Positions 22,255-29,595 of a stretch of DNA of 64,000 nucleotides are shown here, in pieces; the first letter of the stretch is position 1, and the number at the start of each line of letters is the position of its first letter. The notes under the pieces are model-generated. The model made no database searches. It was not told where the DNA came from and saw only the letters and a list, made by a program, of their open reading frames with translations. The position numbers and the translations under genes were made by a program. Source of the stretch: Pseudomonas chlororaphis subsp. chlororaphis (lineage in GTDB: Bacteria > Pseudomonadota > Gammaproteobacteria > Pseudomonadales > Pseudomonadaceae); assembly GCF_003945765.1 (NCBI RefSeq), contig NZ_CP027712.1:248001-312000 (forward strand). The letters run 5' to 3'.

Positions 22255-22773
22255 TTAAAAATTGAAATCGGCACTAACTATCCCGTCATCGTCATCTTTT
22301 GAGTCGTTTTCATCATTGTCTGGTACAAGATGCTCGAAAAAATCAATAAAGGATGGGGCGATCAGAAACAGTGAAGAGGCATCATCTTTCGCTTCATGGT
22401 GCCAATAATAGACTTCTCCTGTTTTTTTGTTGACGCAAAACTGATCTCCATCACCAGACTCTCCAAATGTATAAAGTGCTCCATTTATTTGGTTTGAGTA
22501 CATTTCATTTTTGTAGTAGATGTTGTTTGAGTCTGGAGCTAGGCCATAAATTATATCTAAATATACGAAGCCGTTATTGTCTCCGATAGGCATTCTCTTA
22601 GGGGTTTTAAATTTTGCTCCGTTTGAGAAGACTATAGCAGTTTGAAAGTTGCTTAAAAGTTTTTTCAGGTCTTCTGAAATTTCGCCACCATCCTGCAAGC
22701 TATTGCGGGGCTGTTTTGTCTCGAAGGACATTGATTCGGCGCCGAGCTCATTTAAAATCTTGTCGTATGACAT
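22255..22773 (-). CDS. SMI1/KNR4 (SUKH) family protein, probable immunity protein
   Basis: A 172-residue acidic protein of the SUKH superfamily, whose members often neutralise nuclease tips of polymorphic toxins. Supporting blocks are PIGDNNGFVYLDIIYGLAP, FGESGDGDQFCVNKKTGEVYYWHHE and FLIAPSFIDFFEHLV. The C-terminus is a very acidic tail (DNDENDSKDDDDG). It is AT-rich compared with flanking core genes, which suggests horizontal origin. It lies downstream of the rhs gene and its adjacent SUKH gene, and no cognate toxin tip directly precedes it. It therefore looks like an orphan immunity gene left by an earlier tip. Confidence 0.8.
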   Translation of the reverse strand: MSYDKILNELGAESMSFETKQPRNSLQDGGEISEDLKKLLSNFQTAIVFSNGAKFKTPKRMPIGDNNGFVYLDIIYGLAPDSNNIYYKNEMYSNQINGALYTFGESGDGDQFCVNKKTGEVYYWHHEAKDDASSLFLIAPSFIDFFEHLVPDNDENDSKDDDDGIVSADFNF

Positions 22774-22919
22774 ATTTGATTCCTCATGTCCGAAGCAGAG
22801 TAAGTATGGCGATATCTCTATGTGGGTCTGATAGGTTTTAAATGTATGGCTTCAGCTTTCGTTAGGTGAAAATATTATCACTTGGTACTTTTAGTTCTGA
22901 GATATTTTAACTTCGATTA

Positions 22920-23327
22920 CTATTTTTGAGTGGTCGATCTCTCCATCAGGTTTGGTTTTTTTAAAGGGTCAAAGGCATATTTTATTGTTATTTTTGCTCC
23001 TGGTTTGTAATGGTGTTTTTCGGAGTTTTTATTCGTATATGTACCTTCTGTGCAGATGTTGTTGTCGTCTGATTTTATATCGGCAGTGTTAAATTTTTCG
23101 GTGTTGTCTTGACCTGTTAAGTATACCTTTGTGATAACTCCAGAAATTTCTTTTTGAGGGATGAGGCCTTTGTTTAGGTTGCTCCACCATTCATCTGAGC
23201 CTAATGGTCCAAAAGTTCCTTTAAGGCCGGCTTTTGGCTTTGACTCATTTAGAGTCAATTCGTGGGCTTTTCGAATGTACTCGGGGTCTTCTTTGATACG
23301 TTCTTTGAAGTGATAGATGGTTTTCAT
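22920..23327 (-). CDS. Hypothetical protein in rhs-linked cassette
   Basis: A 135-residue basic, beta-rich protein. The ATG at 23327 (MKTIYHFKERI) has AAGG upstream and is preferred over the longer reading to 23432, which would translate the structured leader. The segment GSDEWWSNLNKGLIPQKEISGVITKVYL is typical of small proteins I associate with rhs loci, but I cannot name a family. It is followed by a SUKH gene on the same strand. It could be an immunity protein, a toxin fragment, or accessory; no catalytic motif is visible. Confidence 0.65.
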   Translation of the reverse strand: MKTIYHFKERIKEDPEYIRKAHELTLNESKPKAGLKGTFGPLGSDEWWSNLNKGLIPQKEISGVITKVYLTGQDNTEKFNTADIKSDDNNICTEGTYTNKNSEKHHYKPGAKITIKYAFDPLKKPNLMERSTTQK

Positions 23328-23344
23328 AGAGGCCTTATGAGGGG

Positions 23345-23460
23345 CAGCTGTGCATGGTCTGGAAGACCGAGGATACAGGAACCCGGCGCACTCGAAAGTG
23401 CCCCGCGTACAACCGCCATAATTTAACAGCATGTAAAAAGCATGCTCAATGGCGGTTATT
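23345..23460 (-). ncRNA. Structured leader upstream of the 135-residue gene
   Basis: Read on the minus strand this region holds four consecutive perfect stems. AACCGCCAT/ATGGCGGTT (23411-23419 with 23449-23457) encloses AGCATG/CATGCT (23428-23433 with 23441-23446). Next is GCACT-TTCG-AGTGC (23388-23401), a UUCG tetraloop, and then GGTCT-TCC-AGACC (23356-23368). It ends about 20 bases before the start codon at 23327. It could be a cis-regulatory leader or a mobile-cassette signature. Confidence 0.55.
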
Positions 23461-23492
23461 TTACTTGGATCTCAAAGGGCTTCCACACCCTT

Positions 23493-23583
23493 GTCACTGA
23501 TTTTGCAGCGACTTGGAGATCCTATCTATTGGATTAGCTTCATACAAGCTGGCAAAAGTCGATTTTGCGTGTAGGAAAAATCT
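23493..23583. repeat. Direct repeat copy B beside the rhs-linked cassette
   Basis: Partner of 21976-22066, same orientation and equal length. In this copy GCAAAA (23552-23557) pairs with TTTTGC (23563-23568). Copy A keeps a stem at the same place with different bases, which hints at a conserved RNA hairpin. It follows the 3' end of the rhs immunity gene by 119 bases. Confidence 0.75.
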
Positions 23584-23702
23584 AGTCCGATAGCACTATG
23601 TGTTTCAGGGGGGGTGAAAAGAAATTTTTAGTGTGGAAAGTCTCGGGTTCTTGTACCTATGTTGCTGCGTAAGTTTGCGAAGCAACGTAGGTACGAAGGT
23701 CT

Positions 23703-24149
23703 TTATGCTCTCATTTCTATGTAGTCTTTAAAGAACTCATAAAAACTTTCAGCTAAAACCTTTTCAATCTTTTTGCTGAAAATGTTATAGCTGACAACTT
23801 TTCCTTTGCCTTGAGGGGAGCAGTCAATTGCCCAGCAAATCTCATCGTCCTTTAGGAAGATGACGGCTAGCTCCATAGGTAGGTCATAATCAGTCCTACA
23901 GTAGTTAGTGCTGTAATTGACAGTTCCCCCTCTAGCTAGGGTTGCATCGTTTTTCTCAATTCCACATATTTCTGATTCGACTACACCGCCGCCGCCACAA
24001 ACTTCTAGAAATTCAGAAAAGTCATTGGGGAAGTTAAGCTGTAACAGGATTTCCAGCTTTTTTATTTGGTCTTCGCTTGCTGCGCCGAACCAGAATGTTT
24101 CTTCGTCCGAAGAGTCTATTTTTTGTATTAGTGACTGATAGTCGTACAT
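23703..24149 (-). CDS. SMI1/KNR4 (SUKH) immunity protein of the Rhs toxin
   Basis: A 148-residue acidic SUKH-superfamily protein. The ATG at 24149 has GAGGTGG just upstream, eight bases after the rhs stop at 24158. Family features are QIKKLEILLQLNFPNDFSEFLEVCGGGG near the N-terminus and a hydrophobic strand followed by FYEFFKDYI at the C-terminus. Its position immediately downstream of a nuclease-tipped rhs gene, the typical toxin-immunity order, makes it the likely cognate antidote. Low GC matches the rhs tip rather than the rhs core. A longer start at 24161 overlaps rhs and is less likely. Confidence 0.88.
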   Translation of the reverse strand: MYDYQSLIQKIDSSDEETFWFGAASEDQIKKLEILLQLNFPNDFSEFLEVCGGGGVVESEICGIEKNDATLARGGTVNYSTNYCRTDYDLPMELAVIFLKDDEICWAIDCSPQGKGKVVSYNIFSKKIEKVLAESFYEFFKDYIEMRA

Positions 24150-24157
24150 AAACCACC

Positions 24158-27100
24158 TCATTCAAAATCTTTGGCCCGTTCTTTCCAGTAAGCCTTTCGA
24201 AAGCGCTCATACTGTAGCTCAAGTTTTCTATCGTTTCTGAAGCTATTGCCGTCCTCAATAAGTCCATGTAATGGCTTGTGATACTTTTTGTGAGTTGTAC
24301 TTGTCAACTCAACCATTGGACCAGCTTCTTGTCCGATCACATGGTGCAAATTCATCTGTTTTCCATCTGGCCCAATTGGAGCATTGCCGTTTCGCATCAA
24401 GTCTAGGTTAGTCCAGCCGTCCTCTTCTACTTTTTTTCGTATGCTTGGGGATATGCTGCTATCTAAAGGAGCCGATGGCGCACCTGGAGCAATATCGGTG
24501 CCATTTTTATAAACTCGACGTCCTAGTACTTCTTCTGGTCTGTATTTAGCACTTTTGAATTTGTAGTCTGGTTGCTGTTTGGGAGACTGCCCCGGACATT
24601 CATCCAATCCCAGTGGGTCCACCCAACCTGTTGGGTTATGCACATATTTGTAGTTGTTCAACCCCCCCGCCAACTTGATCGGGTCCGGGGTCAAAAAACG
24701 TCCAGAGCTCGGATTGTAGTAGCGATGGCGGTTGTAGTGCAGCCCGGTTTCCGCATCGAAGTATTGGCCCTGGAAGCGTAGCGGGTTGTCGATTTCTGAA
24801 ACGTCCAGCGCCGCTAGATTGCCATACGCCCGGTACTTCGCGGACCACATGATCTCGCCGCTGTAGGCGGTCAGTTCCTGCGGCGTGCCGAGGTGGTCGA
24901 GCTGGTAGTAGAACGGTGTGGCCTGGGCCGGGCCTTCGCCATCGAGCATGGCCAGCGGGCGGAAGGTGCCGGGTTCGTAGATATAGCTGCGATAGCGATT
25001 CTCGGCGCTCTCGGCGATCAGCCGTTCGCCTTGCCAGAGGAACTCGGTGGTGCGGCCATCGACGGTTTTGGCGATACGGCGGCCGAAGGCGTCGTACTTG
25101 TAGGTCGCGGTGCTGCCTCCGGGCAGGCTGACGCCAATCAGCCGGTGTTGGCAGTCGTACTGGTATTCGGTCACCAGCTTCTGGCCGGCGCCGCGGCGTT
25201 CGCGGCTGAGGTTGCCGAAGGCGTCGTAGTCGTAATGGCGGTCGCCCTGCATCAGCAGGCGGTTGCCTTTGATGTTGGCCAGGTTGGCGGCGGGTTGGTT
25301 GCCCTGGCCGAGCAGGTTACCGGCGGGGTCATGGGCGAAGCTTTCCGGGGTGGCGCCACGTACGTTGATCAGGCGGTCCAGCGGGTCGTAGTGATAACGC
25401 AGGTTGCCCTTGCGGCTGTCGTCGATGCCGGCGAGGTTGCCGTTGGCGTCGTAGGCATAGGCGCGGCGGTAGAGGTTCTGGTGCTGGCCGTGCCGTTGCT
25501 GGCTGACGCTGTGGGCCTGCAATCGACCTTGTTCGTCGTACTGGTACTGGCTGAGCAGCAGGCCCTGTTGGCGCTGCTGTTCGCGGCCGGCGTTGAACTG
25601 GTGGCTGGTCAGGCGCGAGCCGTTGAGGTCGATGCTGCTCAGTTGCCCGCCCAGGGCATGGCGGTAGTCGAGCTTGCTGCCATCGGGCAGGCGGCAATGA
25701 CTGAGCTGGCCGAGTTTGTCGTACTCGTAGCGCAGGGTGCCCCAGCCTTGATGCTCGGTGATCAGGCGGTCTTGCAGATCGTATTCGTAGGCCAGCGGCC
25801 AGTGGCCGTCGTCGACGTTGACCAGGCGCCCGAGGGCGTCGTAGCTGTAGTGGATTTTTTCGCCATCGGCCAGGGTTTTCACCAGCAAACGGCCAGCGGC
25901 ATCGCGCTGGTACTCGGTGACCAGCTCGCTGCCGTCGTCGCCGAATTCGGTTTTCTTCAGCAGGTTGCCGTTGAGGTCGTAGACATAAGCGGTGCTGCGC
26001 CCGTCGAAGCCGGTTTCCTGCTGGATCAGGCCGTTGGGGTAGTAATCGAGGTGGTACTGCTCGCCGCGCTCATTCTCGATATCGGTGAGCAGCAGGCGCG
26101 CGTTGTCGTAGCGATAGCGCAACTGGCTGCCGTCCGGGTTGATGCGGCGGCTGACCAGGTGCAGGTTGTCGGCGTATTCGTAGCGGGTGATGCGGCCCAG
26201 CTCGTCGCGCTCGGCGGTGACTTTGCCGTAGGCGTTGTAGCTGAAGGCGCGGGTCGCGCCGCCGGGCAGGGTGATCTGCGCCAGGCGGTTGGCGGCGTCC
26301 CACTGGTACTGGGTGATGGCGCCGCTTTCGTCCTGGCGGGTGATCTGTCGGCCGAGGGCGTCGTAGCGGTACTTGCGCTGGCCGCCGTCGGGCAGGCGTT
26401 CTTCCAGCAGTTGGCCGAGGCCGTTCCAGCCCAGTTGATGGCGGCTGCCGTCGGGATGGGTGATTTCCAGCAGGCGGCCTTGGCGGTCGTAGCGGTAGTG
26501 GGTTTCGTTGCCGTCGGGGTCGGTCTGTTGGGTAATGTCGCCTTGGTGGTTGCGCTGGTATTTCCAGGTTGTGTTGCCGCGACGGACTTCAGTGACACGA
26601 CCGTTGTCGTACTCGTATCCAGTCGGCTCATCTTCCGGCGGAATTACCGCCACCATGTCCCCGGCTTCGTCGTAGTGATATTCGGTGACCGCACCAAGTG
26701 GATCTTTCTCAGCGATCAGCCGGCCTTTTTCGTCATAGGCCTTGAGGTGTTCGGCACCGTCCGGATCGACCTTGCTGACCAGTCTGGCCTGCTCGTCGTG
26801 GGTATAGATCTCTTCGCTGCCATCGGTGTTGATGGCTGTGACGCTGCCTTTGTCATCCCAGACGTAACGCTGATCCATCTGTGCGAAGTTCGCCCAGTGA
26901 TGAATGCAACGTGAATCCTTACCCTGATTTTCCCATTCCCAGAAGAAGCTGGCGCCGCCAGCCAGTTGCCGTTCAAGAATGACGTTCTGTTTGTCATAGG
27001 CATAACGCTCTGCTTCGCCAGCAGCGTTTTTCGCTTCTATCAGGCGGTGCTGTGCGTCGTAGCTGTAGCTGACCAGGGTCTGAACGGTGCTCCAGGCGTC

Positions 27101-28855
27101 TTCCAGGTTATCCGCTGGAGTGAACTGCTGATAATCGACGGCGACTATCAGTGTGCGGTCGTAACGCAACAGCAGGGCGCGTCCGGCCCCGTTGTCGATA
27201 CGTTTGATCCGGCCCTGAATGTCACGGGAGATGTGCAGACGATTGTCGTAATTGTCGCTGATCGCGATCAGGCTCGCGCCCTTGCTGTTGTAGCGGAAAT
27301 GGTAGAACCGCGACGATTTGCCGGCCTGGGACAGGATCAGCTCGGACGGATCGTCTCCCAGGAAAATCGCTGCCCGGGACAGGGTGTTGGTAATGGCCGG
27401 GCGCTGTTCGCTGGGCAGCGGAAAGGTCGTCGAGCGGTTCTCATGGTCGGTCCAGATAACGCTTTCGCCATCGATCTCGACACGCTGGGCGAGGGCGTGG
27501 CTCCAGCCATAACCCAGCCCACAGTTGAGTTCAGCCGCGCTGGTGCGATACAGGCGCGTCCATTCGAACGGCAGCAGCCCGTCCAGCTCGCCGTCGGTCA
27601 GGGTCAGCAGTTCTTCGCCGGTGACCATCGATACCGGGCAGCCGCTGGTGCAGGTATTGCTGGCGGAGTCGGCATTGCGCCTGGCCGGAGTCGTTGCAGG
27701 ACGGGAGGCGTCGGGTGCTGCTTGCCTTCCTCCAAGCGTGGAGTTTTTTCTACCATCGAAACGAACTTGCACCACGCCTTTCTTGGCGGCTGTCTGTATG
27801 CCACGCGCAGCCACTTCCGTGTACTTCTTGATGTAGCCCATGAAGCTGTTGATGATTTTGAAAACGGCCTCGACAAAGCGTGTCGCGGCTTTGACGATGA
27901 CCTGGCCATACTTCTTCAGGCGCAGGGCCAGGTAGACGACTCCCATGCCTTCCAGAGCAATGGTCAAGACGATGCCCAGCACGATGTCGATCAGAATCGA
28001 AACGACGGCGGAAGAAATGTATTTGGCCGCATCGCCAGCGATTTGAGACGGCGGCAATGCGCTAAGCCAGATCGATGCGCTGCGTACCAGGAGAAACAGC
28101 GCCGCTTCATCACTGGCGAACAGCATCGCCTTACGCATGACATCCGGGGCTTCCTTGGCCAGCTTGGCCAGTTTTTCCGCACCTGCCCCCAACCGGTCGA
28201 CGTACTTCATCGGGTTTTGCAGGATGTCGAGAATAAGCGTAATGCCATCCCACACGCCTTTGATCGCTTCCCAGCTACCGGCAAGGATGCCGTTGCCGAC
28301 GGCTTTCAAGGAGGCTGCTGCCGACTGAGTCGACCATTGCGGCTTGAAGACGGCCCACTCCCTGCGCAGCCAGCCTTCCAGCTCGCCAGTCAGGCCGTCA
28401 TAGGATTTGAACAGCGCATTGACTTGAGCCGGGGTGACTTCGTTCTGCACGCGGATCTTGTAGAGCTCCCCCGGCTTTCCTCTGAAGGTGGCCTTGCCCT
28501 TGGCGTCCAGCGTCAGTTTGGTCGCGGCACCACCCTTGACCGGAATGACCAAGACCTGAATACCACCCAAGGGGATGTCGTAGACCGACTCGAACTTGCT
28601 CTCGATCAGCAGCAGGCCATTGAGTGGGCATTTCGCAACGTTGGAGGTGAAGCTGCCGTCAGTCATGCTGACGGCCTTGCTGGTGCCGCCGACTTTGATG
28701 ACCCGTTCCATGCCCAGCAAGGAAGGCATGTCCGTTTTCTCGCTCACGGCATCTGCGGCTTGCGCGTACCATTTTTCGGTCTGTGCGCGGTACAGCGTCA
28801 GACTGCTTTTGAACGAGTTCAGTTGTTTTTCGATATCGGCAACGCGACCCATCAT
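24158..28855 (-). CDS. Rhs-family type VI effector with LHH nuclease tip
   Basis: A 1565-residue polymorphic toxin. Residues 1-400 include hydrophobic stretches around 290-330 that could help reach the target cell; no PAAR domain is evident. A DUF6531-type segment follows (CTSGCPVSMVTGEELL, about 405-430), then dozens of YD/RHS repeats forming the cocoon. The Rhs core ends at NPTGWVDPLGL (about residue 1417), the usual self-cleavage point. The last 148 residues are the variable tip, containing GKQMNLHHVIGQ and HKKYHKPLHGL, the LHH branch of the HNH/EndoVII nucleases. GC content drops sharply at the tip. The start overlaps the DUF4123 gene (ATGA). Confidence 0.92.
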   Translation of the reverse strand: MMGRVADIEKQLNSFKSSLTLYRAQTEKWYAQAADAVSEKTDMPSLLGMERVIKVGGTSKAVSMTDGSFTSNVAKCPLNGLLLIESKFESVYDIPLGGIQVLVIPVKGGAATKLTLDAKGKATFRGKPGELYKIRVQNEVTPAQVNALFKSYDGLTGELEGWLRREWAVFKPQWSTQSAAASLKAVGNGILAGSWEAIKGVWDGITLILDILQNPMKYVDRLGAGAEKLAKLAKEAPDVMRKAMLFASDEAALFLLVRSASIWLSALPPSQIAGDAAKYISSAVVSILIDIVLGIVLTIALEGMGVVYLALRLKKYGQVIVKAATRFVEAVFKIINSFMGYIKKYTEVAARGIQTAAKKGVVQVRFDGRKNSTLGGRQAAPDASRPATTPARRNADSASNTCTSGCPVSMVTGEELLTLTDGELDGLLPFEWTRLYRTSAAELNCGLGYGWSHALAQRVEIDGESVIWTDHENRSTTFPLPSEQRPAITNTLSRAAIFLGDDPSELILSQAGKSSRFYHFRYNSKGASLIAISDNYDNRLHISRDIQGRIKRIDNGAGRALLLRYDRTLIVAVDYQQFTPADNLEDAWSTVQTLVSYSYDAQHRLIEAKNAAGEAERYAYDKQNVILERQLAGGASFFWEWENQGKDSRCIHHWANFAQMDQRYVWDDKGSVTAINTDGSEEIYTHDEQARLVSKVDPDGAEHLKAYDEKGRLIAEKDPLGAVTEYHYDEAGDMVAVIPPEDEPTGYEYDNGRVTEVRRGNTTWKYQRNHQGDITQQTDPDGNETHYRYDRQGRLLEITHPDGSRHQLGWNGLGQLLEERLPDGGQRKYRYDALGRQITRQDESGAITQYQWDAANRLAQITLPGGATRAFSYNAYGKVTAERDELGRITRYEYADNLHLVSRRINPDGSQLRYRYDNARLLLTDIENERGEQYHLDYYPNGLIQQETGFDGRSTAYVYDLNGNLLKKTEFGDDGSELVTEYQRDAAGRLLVKTLADGEKIHYSYDALGRLVNVDDGHWPLAYEYDLQDRLITEHQGWGTLRYEYDKLGQLSHCRLPDGSKLDYRHALGGQLSSIDLNGSRLTSHQFNAGREQQRQQGLLLSQYQYDEQGRLQAHSVSQQRHGQHQNLYRRAYAYDANGNLAGIDDSRKGNLRYHYDPLDRLINVRGATPESFAHDPAGNLLGQGNQPAANLANIKGNRLLMQGDRHYDYDAFGNLSRERRGAGQKLVTEYQYDCQHRLIGVSLPGGSTATYKYDAFGRRIAKTVDGRTTEFLWQGERLIAESAENRYRSYIYEPGTFRPLAMLDGEGPAQATPFYYQLDHLGTPQELTAYSGEIMWSAKYRAYGNLAALDVSEIDNPLRFQGQYFDAETGLHYNRHRYYNPSSGRFLTPDPIKLAGGLNNYKYVHNPTGWVDPLGLDECPGQSPKQQPDYKFKSAKYRPEEVLGRRVYKNGTDIAPGAPSAPLDSSISPSIRKKVEEDGWTNLDLMRNGNAPIGPDGKQMNLHHVIGQEAGPMVELTSTTHKKYHKPLHGLIEDGNSFRNDRKLELQYERFRKAYWKERAKDFE

Positions 28856-29595
28856 CCTTGCTCCAGAGTCAGGTGGTTAAGCAATGCTTCATTAAGGGCT
28901 TTCGGGGCGTTCGGCCGACGAATGAAATGCGCGACCTTGTGGCGCAGCACAGCCTCCGGGAAAGCGTCGTACAGGTCTGGGCGTTCCTCGCTCAGCCATT
29001 GCATCAGGTTGTCGATCAGGGTGGTCGGGTCTTTCTTGGCCAGTTGATCGAGCAGGGGCTGCGGTACTTCCCACCACGGCCACTCTTTGACCCTCGGCAC
29101 CGGGCGTACGCCGGTTTCCAGGGTTTGGCCATTGATCCAGTAGCGGTTGAAGACCGGCAGCACTTCACCGGCCGCGGCACCCAACCCCTCCAAAATCGGA
29201 TAAATATGCCGCCCATCCCAAAACCTAAAAAACACCTCGGCACCGCCCGGCATCTTCACCTGGGTCAGGCTGCGCAGGTGTTCGAACACCACTCCCGGTT
29301 CGCAGTTGGAGACGGCGAGCCAGCCCCAGTCGTCGGCGTCGGTTTCGGCGATCCAGTCGAGGAAGGGGGAGGTCGGTTTGAGTTCGGCGAGGTAGGGCAT
29401 CACCGGCTGCCAGTCGGCGTAGGGCGTGCCGCTCCAGAGGGCGGTCAGGCGGCTGGCGCCCTGGGTCTGGTAGAAGTCCTTGAGCGGGTTGGCGTCGCTG
29501 GCGTTGCTGATCACCAGGTACAGGCGCTCGTCGGGTTGCAGGGGCTGGCGGGCGAGCCAGGCCTGGGGTGTCAGGCGATCAGATGGCACAGGCAC
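28852..29595 (-). CDS. DUF4123 type VI effector adaptor (Tap/TEC)
   Basis: A 247-residue DUF4123 protein, the chaperone that loads an effector onto its VgrG spike. The family core is visible as LYLVISNASDANPLKDFYQ, the aromatic block DADDWGWLAVS and FFRFWDGRHIYPILEGL. It overlaps vgrG upstream by 17 bases and rhs downstream by four, so all three are translated as a unit. The specific partners are inferred to be the adjacent VgrG and Rhs. Confidence 0.92.
   Translation of the reverse strand: MPVPSDRLTPQAWLARQPLQPDERLYLVISNASDANPLKDFYQTQGASRLTALWSGTPYADWQPVMPYLAELKPTSPFLDWIAETDADDWGWLAVSNCEPGVVFEHLRSLTQVKMPGGAEVFFRFWDGRHIYPILEGLGAAAGEVLPVFNRYWINGQTLETGVRPVPRVKEWPWWEVPQPLLDQLAKKDPTTLIDNLMQWLSEERPDLYDAFPEAVLRHKVAHFIRRPNAPKALNEALLNHLTLEQG

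Noticed and set aside
23328..23432. Upstream extension of the 135-residue gene to 23432
   Set aside because: It would translate the hairpin-rich leader; the downstream ATG at 23327 has its own ribosome site and a normal N-terminus.
24893..29047. Long plus-strand open frames opposite the rhs gene
   Set aside because: Their Val/Ala/Gly-rich sequences arise from the reverse complement of YD repeats; no ribosome sites or family motifs were found.
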